From: Treponema sp.
Lineage (GTDB): Bacteria > Spirochaetota > Spirochaetia > Treponematales > Treponemataceae
DNA: 64,000 bases
Assembly (NCBI GenBank): GCA_017548565.1
Contig: JAFYZU010000036.1
Span: 1 to 64,000, forward strand
Reading direction: 5' to 3'
Shown here: piece after piece, positions 44,867 through 53,614 of the stretch
How the letters are laid out: every line of letters begins with the position of its first letter
How positions within the stretch are numbered: position 1 is the stretch's first letter
The notes under the pieces: generated by a model
Database searches by the model: none
The model's input: the letters and a program-made list of their open reading frames with translations, nothing else
What the model was told of the DNA's origin: nothing
Position numbers and translations under genes: made by a program

Positions 44867-45820
44867 ATGAATCTATATAAATTAAAAAAAATAAATCATT
44901 ACTCTCTTATTCTTTCAAAATGCTTTTATAAAGTCGGGTGGTATACTCCCGGTCGCTGGCTTGGATATTTTCGCCAGAAACGAACCCTTCCTTTTCTTGA
45001 AAAAATCGGACAGGAATTACTTGATAAAGAATATTCTTATGAGGGGAGGGCTCTTGATTCAAAAAATCTTCCGATTTTTTTTATGTGGTTTCAGGGTGAA
45101 AACAATCTTCCTGTAGTTATTCAAAAATGTCTTGAAAGCATACGAAAAAATATTCCTGATCGTAAGGTAATAATCATTACTCGTGAAAACATAAATCAAT
45201 ATGCCGACATTCCTGATTATATTCTTCAAAAGGTTGATGACGGTTCCATAACTAAAACATTTTTTTCCGATATTGCACGAGCTGCACTCCTTTATAAAAA
45301 CGGCGGCACCTGGGCAGATGCAGCAATCTATCTTACAAAAAAGATTCCTTCCGATTATTTTGATAAACAGTATTATTGTCCTGCAGGAATTATTTCTGAA
45401 CATAAAAAAGATTTCCGCTATTTATTCAACGGTACAAAAGGCTGGAATGTAAGCTTTCAGGGAACAAATCAGAAAGGTTTTCCGCTGTACGATTTTTTAT
45501 ATCATTTTTACTGTAAATATTTTTCAGAATATCCGACGCATGCAGATTATTTTATGAACGATTATATGATGTCGCTTTTCTGTAAGCATAATAAAACCTT
45601 CTGGAATATATTAAATAATCAGGAAACAAACAATGAACGTGAATTTGATCTTGCTTTGATGATGAATAAACGTTTGAATAAGTCAAATGAAACAAGGCTT
45701 CACAGGCTTTTGAACAATACATTTATCCATAAACTTACATATAGAAAAAACTGGAAAACAGAAATAAATAATTCTAAAACAGTTTACAGTTTGTTCTTAA
45801 CTTCAGATTTTAAGGAGTAG
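44867..45820 (+). CDS. Capsular polysaccharide-type glycosyltransferase (GT32-like)
   Basis: A 317-residue glycosyltransferase. The opening FFMWFQGENNLPVVIQKCLE matches the 'P.iIwq.W.g....P..v..c..S' start of the Gly_transf_sug/Caps_synth group. The nucleotide-sugar/metal region is FFSDIARAALLYKNGGTWAD followed by AAIYL, corresponding to the family's 'SD..R...L...GG.Y.D.D'. An AAGGATAAA ribosome-binding site supports the start. It follows the AlbA_2-type gene by 6 bp and precedes a lipoprotein phosphoesterase by 6 bp. Donor and acceptor sugars unknown. Confidence 0.8.
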   Translation: MNLYKLKKINHYSLILSKCFYKVGWYTPGRWLGYFRQKRTLPFLEKIGQELLDKEYSYEGRALDSKNLPIFFMWFQGENNLPVVIQKCLESIRKNIPDRKVIIITRENINQYADIPDYILQKVDDGSITKTFFSDIARAALLYKNGGTWADAAIYLTKKIPSDYFDKQYYCPAGIISEHKKDFRYLFNGTKGWNVSFQGTNQKGFPLYDFLYHFYCKYFSEYPTHADYFMNDYMMSLFCKHNKTFWNILNNQETNNEREFDLALMMNKRLNKSNETRLHRLLNNTFIHKLTYRKNWKTEINNSKTVYSLFLTSDFKE

Positions 45821-45826
45821 AATAAA

Positions 45827-47002
45827 ATGAAAAAAATATTGTTTATTATCGGTTTTGTTTTATCGTTTGCGTCTATTATTTCCTGTAAATCAAGTAACGG
45901 CACACCGGAAACAGTTTTGAGCAGTGAAGTGAAAAATCCTGTTTCTTATAACGGAAAAAAATGGCAGAATAACGAAGGTTTTTCCATAGCAATAATCCCT
46001 GATTCACAGGCTTATGTAAATTATGCAGCCCAGACTACGAGTCCTGAGCCGTATGTAACAGACCAGTGGAAAATTTATTACAGGCAGACTGAATTTATAG
46101 CAAGGAATTCCGTTCAGAACGGCGGTTATTTTTCATTTGTCCTGCATGTCGGTGATCATGTTGAACATTCTGCTGCATATCAGATTGAATGGGATCTTGC
46201 TGTAAAATGTTTTGCAAATCTCGACGGTCAGATTCCGGTTCTTACTGTTCCGGGAAATCATGATTATGATGGATACAACAGATATACTCAGGAGAGCTGG
46301 GGTTCACAGTATTACAATAAATATTTCGGGCCTGATTCAGTCTTTTTCAAAAATAAATCCTGGTATAAGGGATCTTATGAAGACGGTAAAAATTCCTGTG
46401 CAGTTTTTGATGCCTGCGGAAAAAAGTTTCTTGTAATCGGCCTTGAAGTAAATCCTGATGATAATGCCATCAGATGGGCTCAGAAGGTTCTTGATGAAAA
46501 TAAAAATCTTCCTGCAATCATTCTGACTCATGCATATCTTCACTTTAACAAAGAATTTTCTTTTAATCCTGACAATAAAAATTACCGGTATACAAATGCA
46601 AGATACAGACGTAAGGTAAGCGACTGGACTCCGAAAAAGCTCTGGAATGATTTTATTTCAAGGAATAATCAGATTTTTCTTGTTATATGTGGGCATGAGG
46701 CTACAAGGACAAAGGCATGTTCTTACAGGATAGATAAAAATAAAAATGGTTATACAACTTACAGTGTGCTTTCTGATTTTCAGTTCTATTCAGATTATCT
46801 GAAGAAAAATAACATCCCGAATAAGAAAAAAACACTTTTCTGTGGTGACGGATGGTTTTCTGTTCTTGATATAAATCTGAAGGATAAAACGATTGATTTT
46901 TCATGCTTCAATAGTGAAACAGGTGAAACTAAAAAAGGGGAGCCTTTCGAGCTCTCTTTTCCGATTGACTGGGACTGGGATGAGCGTCTTAAAGCAGAAT
47001 AG
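45827..47002 (+). CDS. Lipoprotein metallophosphoesterase (calcineurin-like)
   Basis: A lipoprotein signal ends in a lipobox (IISC, Cys about residue 20). The calcineurin-like metal motifs follow: IAIIPDSQAY (motif I, Asp-x-Gln in place of the usual Asp-x-His), FVLHVGDHVEH (motif II, GDxxE/H), VPGNHDY (motif III, GNHD), ILTHAYLHF (His) and VICGHEA (GHxH-like). It would act in the periplasm or outer membrane on a phosphodiester or phosphomonoester, plausibly remodelling a phosphate-containing surface polymer, given that its neighbours handle polyol-phosphates. An AAGGAG ribosome-binding site supports the start. Confidence 0.82.
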   Translation: MKKILFIIGFVLSFASIISCKSSNGTPETVLSSEVKNPVSYNGKKWQNNEGFSIAIIPDSQAYVNYAAQTTSPEPYVTDQWKIYYRQTEFIARNSVQNGGYFSFVLHVGDHVEHSAAYQIEWDLAVKCFANLDGQIPVLTVPGNHDYDGYNRYTQESWGSQYYNKYFGPDSVFFKNKSWYKGSYEDGKNSCAVFDACGKKFLVIGLEVNPDDNAIRWAQKVLDENKNLPAIILTHAYLHFNKEFSFNPDNKNYRYTNARYRRKVSDWTPKKLWNDFISRNNQIFLVICGHEATRTKACSYRIDKNKNGYTTYSVLSDFQFYSDYLKKNNIPNKKKTLFCGDGWFSVLDINLKDKTIDFSCFNSETGETKKGEPFELSFPIDWDWDERLKAE

Positions 47003-47042
47003 TGCTTGTTGAAAACAATCTTTTAAAAAGGTAAAATAAAGT

Positions 47043-49790
47043 ATGTTGTATAATTTAATAATTGCTCCGATTGAAACAATCATAGATTGGGTTTTTCTTT
47101 TTATTTCAAGAAAACTTAGCGCGCTTGGTATAATTTCTGCTGTTGCAGGCGTAAGTGTTATTATGAATTTCATGGCTCTGCCTATTTATAATATTGCAGA
47201 AAAAATTCAGCAGAAGGAAAGAGAAATATCGCAAAAGCTGGCTAAACAGGTAAAAAGAATCAAGCAGACTTTTAAAGGCGATGAGCAGTTTATGATGCTG
47301 CAGGCCTATTATAAAGAAGAGCATTATCATCCCTTGTATGTATTCCGCAGCTCGCTTTCGATTCTTATTGAAATACCTTTTTTTATTGCAGCTTACCATT
47401 ATTTGAGTCATTGCGAAGCACTTTTTGGCGCATCATTCCTGTGTTTTAAAAACCTTGGTTTGCCGGATCGTATTTTTTCTTTTGTTCTTGGGCACAAAAC
47501 CTTTTATATCAACATTCTTCCGATTTTAATGACACTCATAAATTTTGTTTCCGGGGCAATTTATACTAAGGGTGCTCCTGCTAAAGAAAAAATCCAGCTG
47601 TATGGCGTTGCACTTGTTTTTCTTGTTCTTTTGTATAATTCTCCGAGCGGTCTTGTTATTTACTGGATTCTTAATAATCTTTTTTCTTTATGTAAAAATA
47701 TTGTTCTTAAAATGAAACACCCGGGCCTTATTGCTCATGGATTTTTATCTTTTGTTCTTCTGGCAATGTCTGTTTTCGTATTGATTTTCAAACCCGGAAC
47801 TTCTATGTGGAAAAAATGGTTTATTTTATTTGTTGCTGTAATTTTTACTGTGCTTCCTTATCTTTTTATTTTATTGAAAAAAATCAGTTTTTTTAATTTT
47901 AAGAAAAATGATGAATTATACACAATTCAGAATAAAAAAAGAAACTTTATTGCATTCATTATTTCTTCTGTTTCTATATGTATTTTATTCGGGTTCACGC
48001 TTCCTTCAAGTACAATTGCATCCAGTCCTATAGAATTCTGCTTTTTAGGAAATACTTCTTCACCATTTTATTATATAAGCAATTGTTTTTCAGTTTTTGC
48101 GGGCTTTTTTGTTTTCTGGCCTTTTGTAATTTATTTTCTTTTTGGCGATAAGGTTAAAAGATATGAAGCCATTCTTTTTACAGCATTTTTAATTACTACT
48201 TTATTTAATGTATATATTTTTAAGCCTGATTACGGTTTTGTTGATCCTACTTTCTGTATTACAAACCGCTTAGACAGAGTCCCTAAATATTATTTTGTTC
48301 TGCCTTTAATTATTTTTGCTTTAACCGGTATACTATATGTATTATTCGAAAACAAGAAAAAACAGGTATTCGTTTCTGTATTAATTCTTTCAATCTGTAT
48401 TTCGGAATTGTTTATTGGAATTAATAAATCTTCTTCTATAAAAAAAGAATATACCGCTTATATTCCTGAATACAAATTAAACAAATCAAAAGAATTGCAG
48501 ACTAAAGAAAGCATTAAGCCTGTTTTTAATCTTTCTAAAACAGAAAAAAATGTTCTTGTGATTTTCTTAGACCGTGGAATCTCTTCTTTCTTCCCTCATA
48601 TACTTAATCAGTTCCCACAGCTTAATGAGCAGTTTTCGGGCTTCTGCTATTATCCTGATACTTTAAGCTTTGGGCTTTATACAACCTTCGGCTACCCGGC
48701 AATGATCGGTGGTTATGAGTATTCGCAGGATCAGATGAATGAACGGCCGGATGTTTTATTAAAAGACAAGCATAATGAAGCACTCTTATTAATGCCGACT
48801 CTTTTTGCAGAAGCCGGCTATGATGTAACTGTTGCAAATCCTTCTTTTGCAAATTATAAGTATTCAAAATCTGCAGGATTTTTTGATGATTATGATTACA
48901 TAAAAGGAATTGACACAAAAGGAACTCTTTCGCAGATTTATAAAACCGAAAAACAAATTGATTATGATAACAATCTTGATTTAATCTGCAAAAAACAGAT
49001 TATTAATTTTACCTGTATTGAATGCTGTTATCCTTTACTGCGAGACGTTTTTCAGAAAACTGTTCGCGATGATTCTGTAGACAAGAATGCCTTTATTGAC
49101 AACTTTTCTGATCTTTATTATTTAAGTAATCTTGTTGAGTTTAATAATCAAAATCAGACATATACTTTTATAGGCAATGAGACAACACACGAACCAACCC
49201 CATTAAAGGCTCCGGAATTTGAAATTCCTGCAGAATATGAAAGCTTTACAACAGGAACCTATAAAGCTTTAAATTCAAAAGATGGTATGGAGTATCAGAT
49301 AAACGCTGCTGTAATTAAGCAGTTAGGAAAATTTTTTGATTACTTAAAACAAAATGATGTTTACGATAACACAAGAATCATTATTGTTTCAGACCACGGA
49401 TATTTTGATATGATTTCTACATTCCCGAATTTCAAAAATCCTACAATTCCAGCAAGCTTTAATCCTTTGCTTCTTGTAAAAGATTTTAACAGCCAGGGAC
49501 CTGTTATAACAGACAACACTTTTATGACAAATGCAGATACTCTTTTTCTTGCAAAAGAAGGTTTAAACCTTTCTGATACAAATCCTTTTACAAACAAAAA
49601 ACTTGAGCAGAAAAAAGATTCTGTAACTGTATGGATGGGCTATAACGGAGAATCGAGTGTTTCAAATATCAGGCCAAAAACAACCTTTACTCTTGATAAA
49701 GGTTATACTGTAAAAGAAAATCTTTTTGACCAGAAAAACTGGAAAGAAACGAATTATAAAGAATTCTTACAGGAAAAAACGGGGGAATAA
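47043..49790 (+). CDS. Fusion of YidC/Oxa1-like membrane domain with a phosphatase/sulfatase-fold domain
   Basis: A 915-residue protein. Residues 1-230 resemble the YidC/Oxa1 insertase core: IAPIETIIDWVF, a LPIYNIAEKIQQKEREISQK loop, HPLYVFRSSLSILIEIPFFI and SGLVIYWILNNLFSL. The groove position that is Arg in many YidC proteins appears to be Asn42. Further membrane segments follow to about residue 470. Residues 505-900 look like an alkaline-phosphatase/LtaS-type hydrolase: Asp510 in VIFLDRG, candidate nucleophile Thr547 or Thr548 in LYTTFGYPAMIGG, His716 in TTHEP, and Asp784-His785 in VSDHGYF. It may transfer or remove a phospho-group on a lipid-linked surface polymer. The coding sequence runs uninterrupted, so the fusion is not a visible frame artefact. 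Confidence 0.75.
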   Translation: MLYNLIIAPIETIIDWVFLFISRKLSALGIISAVAGVSVIMNFMALPIYNIAEKIQQKEREISQKLAKQVKRIKQTFKGDEQFMMLQAYYKEEHYHPLYVFRSSLSILIEIPFFIAAYHYLSHCEALFGASFLCFKNLGLPDRIFSFVLGHKTFYINILPILMTLINFVSGAIYTKGAPAKEKIQLYGVALVFLVLLYNSPSGLVIYWILNNLFSLCKNIVLKMKHPGLIAHGFLSFVLLAMSVFVLIFKPGTSMWKKWFILFVAVIFTVLPYLFILLKKISFFNFKKNDELYTIQNKKRNFIAFIISSVSICILFGFTLPSSTIASSPIEFCFLGNTSSPFYYISNCFSVFAGFFVFWPFVIYFLFGDKVKRYEAILFTAFLITTLFNVYIFKPDYGFVDPTFCITNRLDRVPKYYFVLPLIIFALTGILYVLFENKKKQVFVSVLILSICISELFIGINKSSSIKKEYTAYIPEYKLNKSKELQTKESIKPVFNLSKTEKNVLVIFLDRGISSFFPHILNQFPQLNEQFSGFCYYPDTLSFGLYTTFGYPAMIGGYEYSQDQMNERPDVLLKDKHNEALLLMPTLFAEAGYDVTVANPSFANYKYSKSAGFFDDYDYIKGIDTKGTLSQIYKTEKQIDYDNNLDLICKKQIINFTCIECCYPLLRDVFQKTVRDDSVDKNAFIDNFSDLYYLSNLVEFNNQNQTYTFIGNETTHEPTPLKAPEFEIPAEYESFTTGTYKALNSKDGMEYQINAAVIKQLGKFFDYLKQNDVYDNTRIIIVSDHGYFDMISTFPNFKNPTIPASFNPLLLVKDFNSQGPVITDNTFMTNADTLFLAKEGLNLSDTNPFTNKKLEQKKDSVTVWMGYNGESSVSNIRPKTTFTLDKGYTVKENLFDQKNWKETNYKEFLQEKTGE

Positions 49791-49795
49791 AATAA

Positions 49796-51028
49796 ATGAA
49801 CTTTTTGCCACTTTATATTGATCCGGGAACGGGTTCAATGCTTTTTTCAATTCTCATTGCTGCTGTTGCCACTATTTCATTTGGTGCAAGAGCCTTATGG
49901 ATAAAGCTTCGTGTTGTATTTTCGGGTAAAAAAGCAGGAAATATAGCAAAAGACTTAAATTCAAAGCCTTATGTAATTTACAACGAAGGAATGCAGTACT
50001 GGAATACTTTTAAACCTGTATGCGACGAATTTGAAAAACGACAGATAGAATTAACTTATTATACTTCTGCTCAAAAAGATCCTTGTTTTGAAGCAGGCTA
50101 TAAATATGTTAAACCGGAATTTATTGGTGAAGGAAACATTGCTTTTGCAAAGCTTAATATGCTTGATGCCGGCATAGTTCTTATGACAACTCCGGGACTT
50201 GGGGTATACCAGCTTAAAAGAAGTAAACGAGTTAAACATTATTCTCATGTACTTCATATGCCTAATGATGCCACAACTTACCGCCTTTTTGGCCTGGACT
50301 TTTTTGATTCTGTTCTTCTTACAGGCGATTATCAGAAAACAGACATTCAGTTTCTGGAAGAACAGCGCGGCATAAATAAAAAAGAGCTTGTAACAACAGG
50401 CTGTACTTACCTTGATGTTTATAAAGAAAACATTGCAAAGATTCCGGAAGAAGAAAATCATCCGTTTACAGTTCTTGTTTCTCCAAGCTGGGGTGATGTT
50501 GGTATCTTAAAAAAGTTTGGCGAAAAACTGCTTGACCCTCTCTCAAAGACAGGCTGGCGCATTATTATTCGCCCTCACCCGCAGTCAAAAAAATCAGAAG
50601 CCGATATGCTTGCTAGCCTTGAAGAACGCTACAAAGATAATCAAAATATTGAATGGGATTACGAACGACAGAACATATTCAGTCTTAAAAAAGCAGATAT
50701 TATGATTTCTGATTTTTCCGGTATTATTTTTGATTATACCTTTCTTTGTGACAAGCCTGTTCTTTATGTAAATGCCGGAATGGATTTACGCCCTTATGAT
50801 GCATACGACCTTGGCGACAAAAAACTCTGGCAATATGAAAGCCTTGAAAAATTCGGCAAACAGCTTGATGAAAAAGATTTTGAAAACATCAAGGAAGTAA
50901 TTCAGAATATGAGCGACAGCAAAGAACTTGCCCAGGCACGCGCTGCAGCAAAGGCACAAGCCTGGATGTACGAAGGCGAAGCCGGTAAACGAATTGCAGA
51001 CTTTATGATTTCGAAGGTAGAAGCATAA
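49796..51028 (+). CDS. CDP-glycerol glycerophosphotransferase-family protein
   Basis: A 410-residue protein with one N-terminal membrane segment (about 12-32), opening with the LYIDPGTGSMLFSILIAA pattern common in this group. The GT-B-like body has LVSPSWGDVG, IIIRPHPQ and the signature MISDFSGIIFDYTFLCDKPV (about 310-330) of teichoic-acid-type polyol-phosphate transferases (TagB/TagF/TarL family). It would add glycerol- or ribitol-phosphate to a surface polymer. It starts 6 bp after the fusion-protein gene with a GGGGGAA ribosome-binding site and overlaps the HTH-LicC gene by one base (TAATG). Donor identity unproven. Confidence 0.82.
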   Translation: MNFLPLYIDPGTGSMLFSILIAAVATISFGARALWIKLRVVFSGKKAGNIAKDLNSKPYVIYNEGMQYWNTFKPVCDEFEKRQIELTYYTSAQKDPCFEAGYKYVKPEFIGEGNIAFAKLNMLDAGIVLMTTPGLGVYQLKRSKRVKHYSHVLHMPNDATTYRLFGLDFFDSVLLTGDYQKTDIQFLEEQRGINKKELVTTGCTYLDVYKENIAKIPEEENHPFTVLVSPSWGDVGILKKFGEKLLDPLSKTGWRIIIRPHPQSKKSEADMLASLEERYKDNQNIEWDYERQNIFSLKKADIMISDFSGIIFDYTFLCDKPVLYVNAGMDLRPYDAYDLGDKKLWQYESLEKFGKQLDEKDFENIKEVIQNMSDSKELAQARAAAKAQAWMYEGEAGKRIADFMISKVEA

Positions 51029-51918
51029 TGCTCACAGAAAAACAATTTGATGTACTTTCGTTAATAGCAGAAAATGACAAAAATAAAATTTCGCAAAGAG
51101 AAATTTCAAAGCTTTCGGGCTATTCGTTAGGTACAACAAATTCCATTATTACAGAGCTTGAAGAGCTTGGATTTTTGAACAACAAAAAAGCTTCTGATAC
51201 AGCATTAAAGGAACTTGAAAAATACCGCGTAAAACGAATGATTTTTGTTGCAGCCGGAGTTGGTTCAAGACTTCTTCCAATTACTTTAAATACTCCAAAG
51301 CCTCTTGTACGCATAAAAGGTCAGCGAATTATTGATACTATGATTGATGCAGCAGTAACGGCTGGTATTGAAGAAATATATATAGTACGCGGATATCTTG
51401 GCGAACAATTCGATCAGCTTTTATATAAATATCCGTTCCTTAAATTTATTGAAAACCCAGAATATAACGAAGGCAACAATATTCTTTCGGTTCTTCATGC
51501 CTGTGATTTACTTGAAAATACATATATTTGTGAAGCTGATATCTTTTTAAAAAATAAAGCTTTAATCAGAAAATATCAGTACAGGTCGAATTACTGCGGA
51601 ATAAAATGCGAACAGACAGACGACTGGTGCCTTAAAGAATCAAAGGGAATAATTTCAGGGGTTTCTGTAGGCGGTACAAACGGCTATCGCATGCTTGGAA
51701 TAAGTTACTGGAATAAAGAAGACGGAAAAAAACTTGCGGAATGTATAAAAAAAGCCTATAAAATGCCCGGCGGTAAAGAACGCTACTGGGATTCGGTTCC
51801 GCTTACATTATTCAAGGATGAGTTTGAACTTTCTATCCGCAAATGCAGCTTTGAAGATTTTGAAGAAATCGATACCTTGTCTGAGCTCAAAAAAATAGAC
51901 AGCGTTTATAAGCTTTAG
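51028..51918 (+). CDS. Winged-helix domain fused to a LicC-like cytidylyltransferase
   Basis: Residues 1-65 form a MarR-like winged helix (KISQREISKLSGYSLGTTNS, then IITELEELGFLNN). From residue 71 a nucleotidyltransferase follows: FVAAGVGSRLLPITLNTPKP, GIEEIYIVRGY, ENPEYNEGNNILSVLHACDL and CEADIFLKNKAL. These match LicC, CTP:phosphocholine cytidylyltransferase, which makes CDP-choline for LicD. No choline kinase (licA) or choline permease (licB) is in the window. The HTH may couple expression to activity or merely be an accessory domain. It overlaps the CDP-glycerol-type gene by one base and converges on the PntC-like gene with a 4-bp overlap. Confidence 0.8.
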   Translation: MLTEKQFDVLSLIAENDKNKISQREISKLSGYSLGTTNSIITELEELGFLNNKKASDTALKELEKYRVKRMIFVAAGVGSRLLPITLNTPKPLVRIKGQRIIDTMIDAAVTAGIEEIYIVRGYLGEQFDQLLYKYPFLKFIENPEYNEGNNILSVLHACDLLENTYICEADIFLKNKALIRKYQYRSNYCGIKCEQTDDWCLKESKGIISGVSVGGTNGYRMLGISYWNKEDGKKLAECIKKAYKMPGGKERYWDSVPLTLFKDEFELSIRKCSFEDFEEIDTLSELKKIDSVYKL

Positions 51919-52667
51919 ATCAAAGAATACAAATATTCGTTTTCTTTAATGCGCGGGTAAATCTTATTCAAGGCTCTGTCAAGCATTGCTTCGTCATCAA
52001 TTTCGGTCCAGGCATAATATTCAATTTTATGAACATATACAGGTTCATTACCCGAAGTTGAAATGCGTTTTAGTGCACCTTCATAGTCAAGCTTAATAAG
52101 CCGTTCTCTGTTCTGATCATAATATGTACACATTTTAGTTAATGCAACTTTAGAAACCTTTGTAATTCCAACAAGCTCTCCTGCAGGATCAGGAATAATA
52201 GTTTTATCTTTGCTTACTTCGGTAAGACGGTTTTTACTGTCTGCACCAAGATAAACTTCGTCGTGGCTGTTCGATTTTCCCGAAGCAAGAATTACATTAG
52301 CCCTTTCATCAGCATTTAAAACCTTAAAGCCAATCTTGTCATAAACTAAATCGCTTTCTAAAAGAAAACAAGTGTCGTCAATAAACGGGGCACAAACTTC
52401 AAGAGTGCCCATGCTGCTGGTATTCATGTAATTATCATTTCTTACAGTTTTAATCTGCGGATATTTTTTTGCAAGATTATCATACCATTCAGAACAGTGA
52501 CCTGTGCCGATTATTATTTTTTCAACCCCAGCTTCAATTAACTTTTGAACCGAAAGTTCAACCATTGGAGTACCGTCAATTTCTATAAAACCCTTTGGCA
52601 TTTCTGTGGTACGGCCGCCAAAGCGTGAACCAAGACCACCAGCCATAATTACTGCTTGTTTAATCAT
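51915..52667 (-). CDS. PntC-like 2-aminoethylphosphonate cytidylyltransferase
   Basis: A 250-residue nucleotidyltransferase: VIMAGGLGSRFGGRTTEMPK (8-27), GFIEIDGTPMVELSVQKLIE, IIIGTGHCSEWYDNLA, NYMNTSSMGTLEVCAPF, LLESDLVYD, SHDEVYLGAD and ELVGITKVS. From memory, the GHCSEWYD, N-T-x-S-M-x-TLEVC and DEVYL elements are those of PntC, the treponemal enzyme that makes CMP-2-aminoethylphosphonate, rather than of plain LicC. No PepM, Ppd or AEP transaminase gene is in the window. The transporter of the AEP/iron family encoded divergently next door supports a scavenged phosphonate. LicC-type phosphocholine activity remains the main alternative. The promoter is leaderless-type. Confidence 0.72.
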   Translation of the reverse strand: MIKQAVIMAGGLGSRFGGRTTEMPKGFIEIDGTPMVELSVQKLIEAGVEKIIIGTGHCSEWYDNLAKKYPQIKTVRNDNYMNTSSMGTLEVCAPFIDDTCFLLESDLVYDKIGFKVLNADERANVILASGKSNSHDEVYLGADSKNRLTEVSKDKTIIPDPAGELVGITKVSKVALTKMCTYYDQNRERLIKLDYEGALKRISTSGNEPVYVHKIEYYAWTEIDDEAMLDRALNKIYPRIKENEYLYSLI

Positions 52668-52673
52668 ATTGTA

Positions 52674-52702
52674 ATTTTACAGTTATTTTTTTGTAAAGTA
52701 AA
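52674..52702 (-). promoter_or_regulatory. Promoter of the PntC-like gene, leaderless geometry
   Basis: On the reverse strand: TTTACT (52702-52697), 17 nt, TAAAAT (52679-52674), then exactly 6 nt to the ATG at 52667. Confidence 0.5.
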
Positions 52703-52729
52703 TATTTATGTCTGATAAACTGTTGATTT

Positions 52730-52765
52730 TGTTCAATAATCATATGTTTTGTCTAATATTGAACA
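52730..52765. promoter_or_regulatory. Inverted repeat in the pntC-transporter intergenic region, likely operator
   Basis: Perfect 9-bp arms TGTTCAATA (52730-52738) and TATTGAACA (52757-52765), spacer 18 nt, ending 8 nt before the -35 of the transporter promoter. Further TGTTC (52792-52796) and GAACA (52824-52828) half-sites flank the -10, suggesting several binding sites for one regulator. Confidence 0.5.
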
Positions 52766-52773
52766 TTTTACTA

Positions 52774-52802
52774 TTGAATTTTACTTATTTTTGTTCTAAA
52801 GT
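52774..52802 (+). promoter_or_regulatory. Sigma-70-type promoter of the ABC transporter operon
   Basis: TTGAAT (52774-52779), 17 nt, TAAAGT (52797-52802). A leader of about 50 nt carries AGAGAGGAAA before the ATG. Confidence 0.5.
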
Positions 52803-52861
52803 ACAGATAAAGTGATGATTTTTGAACAGAATAGAAGAAATAATAAGAGAGGAAACGGATT

Positions 52862-53611
52862 ATGCTTGAAATTAAGAATCTTGTAAAAGCTTACAATAAC
52901 GTAACAATTCTTGATGATATTTCTGTAAAGATTGAAGATTCAGAAATTGTTTCCATTCTTGGTCCATCGGGAAGCGGTAAGACAACTCTCCTTAATATAA
53001 TACTTGGTCTTGTAAATCCTGATTCAGGTTCACTTTTTTTCAACGAAAAGGAAATTACTAAAACAAGGATGGAATCAAGAGGCTTTAACATTGTTTTTCA
53101 GGACTATGCCCTTTTCCCGAATCTTAATGCTTACAAAAACATTACTTATGGTTTAAAGAACAAAAAAAATATTTCAACCCAGGAAGAAGTTGACAATCTT
53201 ATAGACTTACTTGAGCTTCGTGATCATCTTGAAAAGAAAATCGATAATCTTTCGGGCGGACAGAAGCAGCGTGTTGCCCTTGCACGTACTCTTGTAATGA
53301 AGCCAAAAATTCTTTTGCTTGATGAACCTCTTTCTGCACTCGATGGAGTTATAAAAGAATCAATCAAACAAAAAATTGTTACCGTTGCAAAGGAATTTAA
53401 GCTTACTACAATCATTGTAACCCACGACCCTGAAGAAGCACTTACAATAAGCGACAGGGTTTTAATTTTGAACAAGGGAAAAATAGAACAATTTGGAACT
53501 CCTTCAGATATCATAAATAATCCGCAGAGCTCTTTTGTAAAGGATTTTATAATCCAGCAGCTTGCCATTAAAAAGAATAACATTTTCAAGTTATTCGGCG
53601 GGGAGAATTAA
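52862..53611 (+). CDS. ABC transporter ATP-binding protein, 2-aminoethylphosphonate/iron type
   Basis: ATPase subunit powering import. Motifs are Walker A LGPSGSGKTT (about 38-47), Q-loop FQDYALFPN, signature LSGGQKQRVALART, Walker B ILLLDEPLSALD and H-loop VTHDPEEA. The close relatives are ATPases of the spermidine/iron/2-aminoethylphosphonate group. At 249 residues it lacks the C-terminal TOBE extension of many members. It is the first gene of a three-gene importer; the permease starts 3 bp after it. Substrate assignment depends on the neighbours. Confidence 0.9.
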   Translation: MLEIKNLVKAYNNVTILDDISVKIEDSEIVSILGPSGSGKTTLLNIILGLVNPDSGSLFFNEKEITKTRMESRGFNIVFQDYALFPNLNAYKNITYGLKNKKNISTQEEVDNLIDLLELRDHLEKKIDNLSGGQKQRVALARTLVMKPKILLLDEPLSALDGVIKESIKQKIVTVAKEFKLTTIIVTHDPEEALTISDRVLILNKGKIEQFGTPSDIINNPQSSFVKDFIIQQLAIKKNNIFKLFGGEN

Positions 53612-53614
53612 TCA

